Part shown: one piece after another, positions 8,637 to 16,348 of the stretch | Numbering within the stretch: the first letter of the stretch is position 1 | Layout: each line of letters opens with the position of its first letter | NCBI RefSeq assembly: GCF_022346885.1 | Contig: NZ_JAKRNK010000001.1 | Span: forward strand, 1,240,001-1,304,000 | DNA length: 64,000 nt | From: Paenibacillus sp. ACRRX | Lineage (GTDB): Bacteria; Bacillota; Bacilli; Paenibacillales; Paenibacillaceae | Direction: 5' to 3' | Position numbers and translations under genes: made by a program | The notes under the pieces: model-generated | Told to the model about the DNA's origin: nothing | Seen by the model: the letters and a program-made list of their open reading frames with translations, nothing else | Databases searched by the model: none

Positions 8637-9290
8637 ATGCACGATCATGCTGCTGCATTACGCTTTTCCTCAACTAGGCGAGATATTGTATTGTTGTTGA
8701 AAAAGCTTGGCGCAGCAAGCATTCAACAAATGTCGGAACAGTTGGAATTAACAGGAATGGCTGTGCGCAGACACTTGATTGCACTGCAGAAAGAGAAATA
8801 TGTCCGGATCAGCAAGCAGTGCGAGCATGTTGGTGTTGGGAGGCCCAGTTTTGTATATCAGTTAACAATAGCAGCTGAGCAGTTATTTCCGCATCAATAC
8901 GATGTTCTTGCTACAGAACTAATGGATGAAATTGACCAATTGTTTGGGGAAGATTATATCAATCAGTTATTTGAACAAAGGAGGAATCGGATAGAGCGTA
9001 AATACGAAACGGCGATGTTAGGTCGAGGCTTTGAAGAGCGCATAGCAACATTAGCTGCGATCCAGGACAAAGAAGGATATATGGTCACGTTAGAAAAGAA
9101 TCTGGACGGTTCGTATTCGTTTGAAGAAGCCAATTGTCCAGTGTCCCAGGTTGCACTTCGTTATCGACAAGCATGTGCTTGTGAGCTTGCTCTATTTGGA
9201 AGTTTGCTAGATGCAGACGTGAAGCGGATGCAATGTATTGCGGATGGAGACACTAAATGTCTATATCAGTTTACAAAAAGAGACACGTAA
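8637..9290 (+). CDS. SufR-like winged-helix regulator with C-terminal cysteines
   Basis: A 217-residue regulator of the ArsR/DeoR-like group that includes SufR. The N-terminal winged helix (about residues 8-75) has STRRDIVLLLKKLGAASI and a recognition helix GMAVRRHLIALQ. The C-terminal domain holds five cysteines from about residue 166: Cys-x12-Cys-x-Cys, then Cys about 17 residues later and another after 7. In SufR a similar cysteine-rich region binds an iron-sulphur cluster that senses iron and oxidative stress. Cluster binding here is inference; the spacing is not identical to cyanobacterial SufR. Its place behind sodA suggests redox control of that gene. AGGAGGG precedes ATG 8637. Confidence 0.82.
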   Translation: MHDHAAALRFSSTRRDIVLLLKKLGAASIQQMSEQLELTGMAVRRHLIALQKEKYVRISKQCEHVGVGRPSFVYQLTIAAEQLFPHQYDVLATELMDEIDQLFGEDYINQLFEQRRNRIERKYETAMLGRGFEERIATLAAIQDKEGYMVTLEKNLDGSYSFEEANCPVSQVALRYRQACACELALFGSLLDADVKRMQCIADGDTKCLYQFTKRDT

Positions 9291-9459
9291 TGCTGGCGGA
9301 TAATCGAGGGATAGCGTCGGATGATGTGAAGCGCCTAAAAGATGAAGCTGCCGGTTTGGTTGACATTGTTGACATATAGGGATACCATCGGAAGTAATCT
9401 TTTATGTATAAATGGCAACACTCAACTTGTGGAAACGGATAAGTTGATGTGTTTGGAGG

Positions 9460-9489
9460 TACCCTCTAGTTATACTAGAGGGTATTTTA
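9460..9489 (+). terminator. Terminator-like hairpin after the SufR-like gene
   Basis: A 10-bp perfect stem, TACCCTCTAG and CTAGAGGGTA, with a five-base loop is followed by TTTT. A TATAAT at 9500-9505 just beyond it may be the -10 box of the following two-component genes. Confidence 0.75.
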
Positions 9490-9547
9490 TGTTATTAGGT
9501 ATAATTTCACATTATAAGTTTGAAATACATGGTTATTAGGAGGCGCT

Positions 9548-10252
9548 ATGACGACCATACCACGGAATCATGTGCATATTGTCGAAGACGATGCTCATAT
9601 TAGACGTTTTATTACGATTAACCTGGAGCGAAGCGGGTTTACCGTCACAGAGTCTGCTCTGGGGAGGACAGCACTGGAGTGCCTGAAGGAAAGTAAGCCA
9701 GATGTTATTGTTCTCGATATAATGCTGCCTGACATGGACGGTTTTCACATTTGCAAGGAACTTAGGGCGATAGATCCACATGTCGTCATCGTTTTTCTAA
9801 CAGCACGAGGTCAAGATCTGGACAAGATTAGGGGGTTGGAACTTGGGGCTGACGACTACATCGTTAAACCATTTAATCCGCTTGAACTGGTGGCCAGAAT
9901 TAATACGGTGCTGCGTCGCACGCAGCATGCAGCAATTCCGACGAGAACTGTGCTGACCTCCGGTGCGATCAGACTAGACCTGGATGCTAATCAATTGTAT
10001 AAGCATGACTGTACAATTGAATTAACACCCAAAGAATACCACATGATGCGCGTATTTTTGGAGCATCCGAACATGGCTCTAACTCGTGATGATCTGCTGA
10101 ATCTAGTGTGGGGAGAAGACTTTGTAGGTGACCCAAAGACGGTAGATGTACACGTTCGCAAACTGAGGGAAAAAATTGAAGACGACTGCTCCAAGCCCCA
10201 GCTTATCGAAACAGTATGGGGAAGAGGGTATCGCTGGAGAAAAGATGATTAA
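9548..10252 (+). CDS. OmpR/PhoB-family response regulator
   Basis: A 234-residue response regulator. The receiver (about residues 6-120) shows the acidic pair in VEDD, phospho-Asp in VIVLDIMLPDMDG, the Thr of FLTARG and Lys of DDYIVKPF. The C-terminal winged helix (about 140-232) has ELTPKEYHMM and ends in the typical VWGRGYRW. AGGAGG precedes ATG 9548. The stop overlaps the start of the downstream histidine kinase by 8 bases, so the two are translationally coupled partners. The regulon is not evident, but the genes that follow point to the cell envelope. Confidence 0.93.
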   Translation: MTTIPRNHVHIVEDDAHIRRFITINLERSGFTVTESALGRTALECLKESKPDVIVLDIMLPDMDGFHICKELRAIDPHVVIVFLTARGQDLDKIRGLELGADDYIVKPFNPLELVARINTVLRRTQHAAIPTRTVLTSGAIRLDLDANQLYKHDCTIELTPKEYHMMRVFLEHPNMALTRDDLLNLVWGEDFVGDPKTVDVHVRKLREKIEDDCSKPQLIETVWGRGYRWRKDD

Positions 10253-11678
10253 ACACTTTGGCATCCAAAAACGACTAGTTGGAAGTTATTTCATCGTTAT
10301 CTTCATTACAGTATTTATTTTGGAAGTATTGCTAATAACGGCAGTTCGTTATTATTACGTAAACAACGTGGAACGCATCTTAGCCAATCAAGCGGAAATA
10401 TCCGCTTCTTTCTTTCATCATTATTTTGCTGACGAAAATATCGTAGAGCAGTCTGAACGGCTGCTCAAAGGGTTTGCTGAAAATACCACGGCTCAAGTAC
10501 AAATTATTGACTCAAGGGGGATGCTCCTTCAAGATTCCTCAGAAGGGTCATACAAGCTGCTGACTCGGCTCCAATTTCCGGACCTGGGGAAGGCACAATA
10601 CGGAGAGGCAGGAGTATGGAAGGGGCGAGATCCACTTACAAATGAACTTGTGATGGCCGTATCTTATCCGCTACAAGCCAAGCAGACTACAGTAGGTGTC
10701 GTTCGATTTATTACCTCTCTTACAGAAACGATGGCAACCATCAGGTACATTACAACAATGCTTATTAGTGTCGGTTTAATAGTGATTGTCATCGTTGCTG
10801 GATTGGGCGTTGTACTCTCACGTATGATTACGAGCTCCATTCGAGACCTGAAGCTGGCAGCTGATCGAATGGCGGAAGGGGACTTTACGGTTCGAGCAAA
10901 GAAACGATACGCGGATGAGCTCGGCACATTGGCAGATACGTTAAATACGATGGCTGTTAAAATAACACGCAACGAGCAGCTCAAAAATGATTTTATTTCA
11001 TCAGTCTCCCACGAAATTCGAACACCGTTAACCTCTATTAAAGGCTGGGTGGTCACATTAAAGCCAGATAACACTAAGTGTCAGCAGCTCCTTACAGAAG
11101 GGTTGGACATCATTGAATCGGAAACAGACAGGCTTACTCAGCTGGTTGATGAATTATTAGATCTCTCCAAGCTGGATAATGGTCGCATCGAGTTGACTCG
11201 TGCTCCAGTTCATTTGTCCGCACTGCTGAGCCATATAAGTGCACAATTGGCACCAAGGGCTGCGAGACTAGGCATTCTACTGGAAGTGAAAGCAGATCAA
11301 AATCAGGAAATGATTCTCGCCGATGAGAATCGATTAAAGCAAGTATTGATTAATCTATTGGACAACGCGCTAAAATTTACTGAAGCTGAAGGTCACATTC
11401 AAATATACACCCACTCATCTTTGGAACAAATTGTCATTACTATTGAAGATTCTGGTGTAGGGATAGATCCGCAAGACATAGATCACGTGTTAAACAAGTT
11501 CTACAAGGGAACGCACAAGAGAGCAGGAAGTGGTCTTGGCTTGTCCATATGTGCAGAGATCATCAAGCTGCACCAAGGCGAGCTCTTGATCGATAGTATA
11601 CCGGGACACGGTACTAAAGTTCATATTTGTCTGCCGCGAAGCAATAGCAAGAACTTTAACGATTTCATAACCTTTTAG
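10245..11678 (+). CDS. HAMP-type membrane sensor histidine kinase
   Basis: A 477-residue sensor kinase partnering the preceding regulator. An N-terminal membrane segment (about residues 8-32), an extracytoplasmic sensor of about 140 residues and a second membrane segment (about 170-195) lead to a HAMP linker, a HisKA domain with SVSHEIRTPLTSIKG, and an HATPase with NLLDNALKF (N box), DSGVGI (G1) and GSGLGLSI (G2). ATG 10245 lies inside the end of the regulator gene, with GGAGAAAAG just before it; a longer frame from 10176 would overlap the regulator and has no such site. The architecture is the PhoR/ResE/WalK type. Confidence 0.92.
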   Translation: MIKHFGIQKRLVGSYFIVIFITVFILEVLLITAVRYYYVNNVERILANQAEISASFFHHYFADENIVEQSERLLKGFAENTTAQVQIIDSRGMLLQDSSEGSYKLLTRLQFPDLGKAQYGEAGVWKGRDPLTNELVMAVSYPLQAKQTTVGVVRFITSLTETMATIRYITTMLISVGLIVIVIVAGLGVVLSRMITSSIRDLKLAADRMAEGDFTVRAKKRYADELGTLADTLNTMAVKITRNEQLKNDFISSVSHEIRTPLTSIKGWVVTLKPDNTKCQQLLTEGLDIIESETDRLTQLVDELLDLSKLDNGRIELTRAPVHLSALLSHISAQLAPRAARLGILLEVKADQNQEMILADENRLKQVLINLLDNALKFTEAEGHIQIYTHSSLEQIVITIEDSGVGIDPQDIDHVLNKFYKGTHKRAGSGLGLSICAEIIKLHQGELLIDSIPGHGTKVHICLPRSNSKNFNDFITF

Positions 11679-11734
11679 ACGAGATGTCTGTATACAATAA
11701 CATTAGAACGTTGACAAGCGAGGTCAATATCCAA

Positions 11735-12265
11735 ATGACAGGAAGACGAATCTTGGCAGGTATGTCGATAGCATCATTATGCTGGTTAAGCGGCTGTGGA
11801 ATGCCTGCTGCCCCAGAGGACCTAATTAATCCACCTTCAGGAAATGTAATATTCCCTCATGCAAGCTTTCGAGAATTATTACCTGAGGGCTCCAAGGTGG
11901 TGAACTCTGCTCACGGGACAGGAAGCAGTGGTATTTCGTACGGAGATGTGGATGGAGACGGCGTTGATGAAGCTGTTGTGGTGTATGAAGAGAGCACCCG
12001 TAACGAGAAGCTGATTAAGGCAGCCTTGTTTAAGCAGCACGGAAATAAGTGGCGTATCATCTGGGACACAGCGGGATCGGGGTACGGCTTGGATTACGCA
12101 GCTATTAGAGATGCGGATCAGGACGGAACGTCCGACATTATGCTGGGTTGGAGCCTGGGCAGGGAAGAAAAAGGACTTGATATCTACGTATGGAGGGACA
12201 ATGACATTAAACTATGGAAGCAAAAGGGATACCGTGGGCCGTCTGACTTGGACCAAGGAGAGTAA
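11735..12265 (+). CDS. Secreted lipoprotein with VCBS/FG-GAP-like calcium motifs
   Basis: A 176-residue putative lipoprotein with a short signal peptide ending in the lipobox LSGC (Cys near residue 21). The mature part has two Asp-rich loops, DVDGDGVDE and DADQDGTSD. These match the calcium-binding loops of FG-GAP/VCBS blades, so a partial beta-propeller is likely. ATG 11735 gives a clean signal peptide, with GCGAGGT upstream; an in-frame ATG at 11684 would put 17 more residues before it. It follows the histidine kinase by 56 bases and may be an accessory surface protein of that system. No specific function is recognised. Confidence 0.7.
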   Translation: MTGRRILAGMSIASLCWLSGCGMPAAPEDLINPPSGNVIFPHASFRELLPEGSKVVNSAHGTGSSGISYGDVDGDGVDEAVVVYEESTRNEKLIKAALFKQHGNKWRIIWDTAGSGYGLDYAAIRDADQDGTSDIMLGWSLGREEKGLDIYVWRDNDIKLWKQKGYRGPSDLDQGE

Positions 12266-12293
12266 TCTGTTTCGATACACAGATGATCATTGT

Positions 12294-12319
12294 AAGCTCT
12301 CTGAGAGGGGAGCTTTTTT
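12294..12319 (+). terminator. Hairpin with T run, possible attenuator before the rodA-like gene
   Basis: AAGCTC (12294-12299) pairs with GAGCTT (12310-12315) and six T follow. The purine-rich stretch GAGAGGGGAG in its loop and 3' arm is also a good ribosome-binding site for the 16-codon leader at 12321, so this may be an attenuator as well as a terminator. Confidence 0.65.
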
Positions 12320-12320
12320 G

Positions 12321-12371
12321 ATGAGCATTTTGGGATATACCCGGACAAAGGCTGCTGATAATCATGCTTAA
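12321..12371 (+). CDS. Candidate 16-residue leader peptide coupled to the FtsW/RodA gene
   Basis: ATG 12321 is preceded by GAGAGGGGAG at spacing 8, the best ribosome-binding site in this stretch. The peptide starts MSILGYTRTK and ends in TAA at 12369-12371, which overlaps the ATG (12364) of the following FtsW/RodA gene by 8 bases. The larger gene lacks an evident ribosome-binding site of its own, so translation may be coupled through this leader. No homologue is recognised. Confidence 0.4.
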   Translation: MSILGYTRTKAADNHA

Positions 12372-13524
12372 TAAGCTCTGGAATATGGACAAATGGATGC
12401 TGGCAACGCTGCTCTGTCTTCATGTGATCGGCACTATCGCTATCTATGAAGCAACTGCCAATACGGCTTTACATGGTTTACATGTAAACAACATTGTATT
12501 GGTTGCCCTGTCTTGCATTCCGATGCTGTGTATCGGGCTTGTGGATTATCGAATCCTTATATCCAAGCTGTCTTATGTGCTGTATGGGGTAGGAATTGGC
12601 TTGCTCGTTGTTGTGATGTTTACTGGTGAAAATATTAATGGAGCAATTCGTTGGCTAAGTATTGGAGGTTTTCAACTTCAACCTTCAGAAATGATGAAAT
12701 TGGCAACGGTTATGCTTGCAGCCTATTTATTAAGTAAGCGTGCTGGCGAAAGTCTTCGTCCTTTACAAGACTTATTACCAATCTGCATCGTATTTCTTAT
12801 CCCTCTGCTCTTGATTTTGAAGCAGCCAGATTTGGGGACGGCGCTTGTCTTTGTTGGCGTATTGCTTAGCATGTTATGGATTGGCAATATACGTGCTATG
12901 TATATGCTGCTCTGCATGGGTGTGATCACAATTTCAATTGGCTTGATATGCTGGTTGTATTATACCGATCAAGAACTGTTAGCGAAAATTGTGCAGCCCC
13001 ATCAATTATCGAGGATTCAGACGTTTCTAGACCCAACTAGTGATGCCGACAAGGCATGGCATGTAAATAACGCGATGAATGCGATCGGTTCTGGTGGACT
13101 GAGCGGCAATATGGGGTTTTACTTGCGCCGTGGCTTTATTCCTTATGCATATTCGGATTCGATTTTTGTTGTTATCGGGGAGCATTATGGATTTTTGGGA
13201 TCGTCTACCCTGCTATTGTGTTATTTCATGTTAATTTATCGAATGGTGCTTATTGTGAAGCAATGCAGGGATATTGGCGGAGCGTACCTTGTTCTCGGTA
13301 TTTTGGGTATACTAGTATTCCAAATTTTTGTAAACATTGGTATGCATATTGGCTTAATGCCGCTAACTGGAATCTCACTGCCCTTTATTAGTTATGGGGG
13401 AAGTGCATTACTTACAAATATGGTGGCCATGGGATTCGTCTTAAGTGTTCACCTTCATAAGGACGAATTCCTATTAGACATCCCAGTGAGGGTTGAGGCT
13501 GCTGTCACCAATACTACGAAATGA
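12364..13524 (+). CDS. FtsW/RodA/SpoVE-family peptidoglycan glycosyltransferase
   Basis: A 386-residue polytopic protein of the SEDS family, which polymerise lipid II into glycan strands together with a class B penicillin-binding protein. Family blocks are IRWLSIGGFQLQPSEMMKLA, KQPDLGTALVFVG, NNAMNAIGSGG and GISLPFISYGGSALL, with about ten membrane segments. These make the family certain, but I cannot assign RodA, FtsW or SpoVE. ATG 12364 or ATG 12385 could be the start; neither has a strong ribosome-binding site, though a leader peptide overlaps the first. The gene overlaps the following PAP2 gene by 4 bases (ATGA), forming an envelope operon. Confidence 0.92.
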   Translation: MLNKLWNMDKWMLATLLCLHVIGTIAIYEATANTALHGLHVNNIVLVALSCIPMLCIGLVDYRILISKLSYVLYGVGIGLLVVVMFTGENINGAIRWLSIGGFQLQPSEMMKLATVMLAAYLLSKRAGESLRPLQDLLPICIVFLIPLLLILKQPDLGTALVFVGVLLSMLWIGNIRAMYMLLCMGVITISIGLICWLYYTDQELLAKIVQPHQLSRIQTFLDPTSDADKAWHVNNAMNAIGSGGLSGNMGFYLRRGFIPYAYSDSIFVVIGEHYGFLGSSTLLLCYFMLIYRMVLIVKQCRDIGGAYLVLGILGILVFQIFVNIGMHIGLMPLTGISLPFISYGGSALLTNMVAMGFVLSVHLHKDEFLLDIPVRVEAAVTNTTK

Positions 13525-14216
13525 AAGAAGGACAGCAAGTGAAATCTATTCAACGTTATTACATTTCGAACCGTTTCTTGATTGGATTAAGTGTGTTACT
13601 CTTCACAGCTCTAGGGGCACTCTCAATCGGAATTAATTGTAGAGCTGTTCACGAATACGATCTGAATATGGCAGCATTTGTGCAAAGTTTTGAGTCTACT
13701 GGTCTGACCGGAGTAATGAAAGTGGTTACTGCAATAGGTTCGGTTAAACTAGCGGTGCTGCTGGGGCTAATTGCAGGAGGCTTGTTGTACTTTGGGTTAG
13801 GACTTCGGATTGAGGTTTTGTTCTTATTTAGTGTATTAGGTGGTGCCGCAATATGGAATCAAATATTAAAGTATTTGATTCAACGGGAACGTCCGATCAT
13901 TCATCTTTTGGTAGAGGAGAAGGGTTACAGTTTTCCGAGCGGTCATACGATGGGGGCGCTTGCGCTGTATGGTGCGATCACGTTTCTGTTTTGGGGGCAC
14001 TTGACTTCACGAGCGGGCCGTATTTTGCTTGTTATATTCAACTGCTTGCTAGTTGCCATGATTGGTATTAGCCGTGTGTATCTAGGCGCGCATTTTCCTA
14101 GCGACATTATAGGTGCCTTGCTGGCAAGCGGCTTATGGCTAACCATAATGATCCAATGTTTTCAATGGTATAAGAAAAGTCAAATTGGTCCAACACATAA
14201 GATGCTGCAGATTTAG
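13521..14216 (+). CDS. PAP2-family membrane phosphatase
   Basis: A 231-residue membrane phosphatase of the type-2 phosphatidic acid phosphatase family. The three catalytic motifs are present: KYLIQRERP, PSGHT and SRVYLGAHFPSD. Six membrane segments surround them. Members dephosphorylate undecaprenyl diphosphate, phosphatidylglycerol phosphate or similar lipids at the outer membrane face. Its start overlaps the stop of the FtsW/RodA gene (ATGA). Coupling with a lipid II polymerase suggests recycling of the undecaprenyl carrier, which is inference from context. Confidence 0.9.
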   Translation: MKEGQQVKSIQRYYISNRFLIGLSVLLFTALGALSIGINCRAVHEYDLNMAAFVQSFESTGLTGVMKVVTAIGSVKLAVLLGLIAGGLLYFGLGLRIEVLFLFSVLGGAAIWNQILKYLIQRERPIIHLLVEEKGYSFPSGHTMGALALYGAITFLFWGHLTSRAGRILLVIFNCLLVAMIGISRVYLGAHFPSDIIGALLASGLWLTIMIQCFQWYKKSQIGPTHKMLQI

Positions 14217-14322
14217 GCATCGATATGAAGGCACATAAAATGATTCCCCCAAGCTATATAAATTTTGATATAGTAGAGTCATCATTTACATATTATATCG
14301 ATAGTTGGAGTGGAGGATCATC

Positions 14323-15249
14323 ATGAACATGAAGCAGAGCCCGTATTCGATGGGGGTGCTTGCAACCGGATTATCGTATCTGATGTGGGGAGTATTACCA
14401 ATCTATTGGAAATCAATCGGTTCGGTCCCTGCCGAAGAGGTGTTGGCTCACCGCATCGTTTGGTCGTTAGTCTTTATGGTTGTTGTTCTGCTTGCGGCAG
14501 GCAAATTAAAAGGAGTAACGGCAGAGATTAAAGCTGTGTTTACCGATAAAAGACAAGCTACTAGTATGATATTGGCCGCAATGCTCATTAGTGTGAATTG
14601 GCTTGTATTTATTTTTGCTGTTAAAAGTGACCATGTCCTTGAAGCTAGTATGGGCTATTATATCAACCCTTTGCTGAACGTATTTCTAGCTACCTTTTTC
14701 TTGAAGGAACGTTTAAACAAAATAGAATGGGCTTCTGTCGTTATTGCGGGCGTTGGTGTGCTTTGTCTCACGGTTTATTACGGAAGATTCCCGTGGGCAG
14801 CCTTAACATTAGCTGCAACCTTCTCCTTTTATGGTCTGATTAAGAAAAAAGTAGGGGTAGGAGCATGGGCGGGGTTAACGATAGAGACGCTGATCATTGC
14901 ACCTTTTGCCCTTATTTTCCTACTCTTTTTTGATCACAGCGGGGTCTCTATGTGGGATCAGGATATGTCAACCATTTTACTTCTCATGGGAACAGGTATC
15001 GTAACTGCGATTCCATTGTTGTTATTTGCAGCCGGGGCACGGCGAATATCATTTACATTAGTTGGTTTTCTTCAATATATTGCGCCTACGATTATGCTGC
15101 TATTAGGTTTGTTCTTATTTCATGAACCTTTCAGCCAACCACAATTGTTTGCTTTTATACTCATTTGGCTTGCACTGCTGCTCTTTTCTGTATCGCGATC
15201 GAGAGAAATGCTGCGCCGAAAGGCAGAAAGCAGGCTTAATGCTCAGTAA
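14323..15249 (+). CDS. rarD: EamA/RarD-family transporter
   Basis: A 308-residue protein with ten predicted membrane segments, of the RarD branch of the drug/metabolite transporter superfamily. The opening GVLATGLSYLMWGVLPIYWK, then EVLAHRIVWSL, NWLVFIFAV and ASMGYYINPLLNVFL are typical of RarD. The substrate is unknown in the family. GGAGTGGAGG lies just before ATG 14323; an in-frame ATG at 14305 lies upstream of that site and is unlikely. It stands alone with a terminator behind it. Confidence 0.92.
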   Translation: MNMKQSPYSMGVLATGLSYLMWGVLPIYWKSIGSVPAEEVLAHRIVWSLVFMVVVLLAAGKLKGVTAEIKAVFTDKRQATSMILAAMLISVNWLVFIFAVKSDHVLEASMGYYINPLLNVFLATFFLKERLNKIEWASVVIAGVGVLCLTVYYGRFPWAALTLAATFSFYGLIKKKVGVGAWAGLTIETLIIAPFALIFLLFFDHSGVSMWDQDMSTILLLMGTGIVTAIPLLLFAAGARRISFTLVGFLQYIAPTIMLLLGLFLFHEPFSQPQLFAFILIWLALLLFSVSRSREMLRRKAESRLNAQ

Positions 15250-15278
15250 TTATAGCAGCTAAAGTCTCATTTGAAGGT

Positions 15279-15312
15279 AGGATCATTCAGTAAATGGATG
15301 GTCCTATTTTTC
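15279..15312 (+). terminator. Terminator after rarD
   Basis: AGGATCATTCA pairs with TGGATGGTCCT through 11 pairs including G-T pairs, with a five-base loop, followed by ATTTTTCT. Confidence 0.85.
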
Positions 15313-15583
15313 TGATGAATCGCTTGTATATAAAATGAATAATTTATGTATATAATAAATACCCGCCATTTATTAGATCTATTTATTAATTTGAATTTGG
15401 ACCAGCGTTAACCGATACGCAGTTGTATAGCGTGTAACTTGCCTTAAAGGTAGGTGTGGTCTTTGATTTTGTTTGGGGTAGGGTGTACACACTTCAAAAT
15501 AAGTAATTACTGAATTATAAAACTTATAGATCTAAAATGTATATATTTTGAATAATTATAAATTAAACAATATTAAAAGCAAT

Positions 15584-15636
15584 CAGAACAGTTAAAACCT
15601 TCATTATGAAGGGACTAACCGTTCTGTTTTTTATTT
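15584..15636 (+). terminator. Orphan terminator hairpin
   Basis: CAGAACAGTTA and CCTTCAT pair with ATGAAGG and TAACCGTTCTG, giving a long two-part stem followed by a T-rich tail. No gene on this strand ends here; rarD has its own terminator about 300 bases earlier. Confidence 0.75.
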
Positions 15637-15667
15637 TAGTGGCGTATTGACAAGTGAACTGAATCTA

Positions 15668-15690
15668 TTGATAATAAGAATCGTTTTCAA
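15668..15690. promoter_or_regulatory. Fur box upstream of the DoxX gene
   Basis: GATAATAAGAATCGTTTTC (15670-15688) matches the 19-base classical Fur consensus at 15 positions and is flanked by TT and AA. It lies 27 bases before the DoxX start codon, where bound Fur-iron would block transcription. Confidence 0.75.
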
Positions 15691-15716
15691 TTACAACGGA
15701 AGAGGAGTTTTACTGG

Positions 15717-16250
15717 ATGAGTTTTTCACAAGTATGGAAGCAGCACTTTTTTACGTTTGCAGTTGTGCTTATGCGAATTTCTTTTGGAGTAGGGTGGTTA
15801 TTGGCAGGTATTACGAAGATTACGGACAAAGGCTGGTTTAGACAGCCAAGCGTATTTTTGCGTCATTATTTAGAAACGGCCTTAACAAAACCTCATGTAC
15901 CGCAGCTATACAAGCAGTTTATCAAGCAGATGTGTTTGCCATATGTAGATCTTTATAACTATGTGATCCCTTGTGTGCAAATCGCTGTCGGGATATTGTT
16001 GATCGTTGGTTTGTTTACGCTGCCGAGTATTCTCATTTGCTTATTTATGCATATCAACTTTATTTTGTCTGGCAATATGAATGTGATTAGTCTTGTTCTC
16101 TATACGAGTTCCTTTGGTCTGCTTCTCTGTGGTACACGTACTTACATACTCAGCTTGGATCGTCTATGGAGAGGAGTATCCTCGTTCACACAGACCTCGT
16201 CCGCAACGGTGTCCGGTATCCTTTTTCAAAAAAAGATTGACAACTATTAA
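15717..16250 (+). CDS. DoxX-family membrane protein
   Basis: A 177-residue membrane protein with the DoxX fold: four membrane segments, RISFGVGWLLAGITKI at the first, and a family-typical polar loop between helices 1 and 2. DoxX proteins are associated with quinone-linked or thiol redox reactions. AGAGGAG precedes ATG 15717 at spacing 9. The Fur box in front predicts expression under iron limitation. It starts a run of same-strand genes that continues with the Ig-like/SLH protein, EfeO and EfeU, which suggests a part in iron acquisition, perhaps as an electron donor; that is inference. Confidence 0.82.
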   Translation: MSFSQVWKQHFFTFAVVLMRISFGVGWLLAGITKITDKGWFRQPSVFLRHYLETALTKPHVPQLYKQFIKQMCLPYVDLYNYVIPCVQIAVGILLIVGLFTLPSILICLFMHINFILSGNMNVISLVLYTSSFGLLLCGTRTYILSLDRLWRGVSSFTQTSSATVSGILFQKKIDNY

Positions 16251-16280
16251 ATTTTAATTAATAATTTGTCCTGCGGCTAA

Positions 16281-16303
16281 TTGATATTGAGAATCATTTT
16301 CAA
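16281..16303. promoter_or_regulatory. Fur box upstream of the Ig-like/SLH protein
   Basis: GATATTGAGAATCATTTTC (16283-16301) matches the Fur consensus at 16 of 19 positions. TGAGAATCATTTTCA also fits the 7-1-7 arrangement of Bacillus Fur boxes. It lies 45 bases before the start codon. Confidence 0.82.
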
Positions 16304-16348
16304 TATTGCAGTATACATATCTATTACATAACAGGGGAGTACACACAA

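Larger units (their letters stand above)
15313..15716. other. Noncoding stretch before the DoxX gene
   Basis: No convincing protein frame is present between the rarD terminator and the DoxX start. It contains AT-rich sequence, an independent terminator-like hairpin at 15584-15636 with no gene feeding into it, and a Fur box at 15668-15690. A short untranslated transcript ending at the hairpin is possible. Confidence 0.55.
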
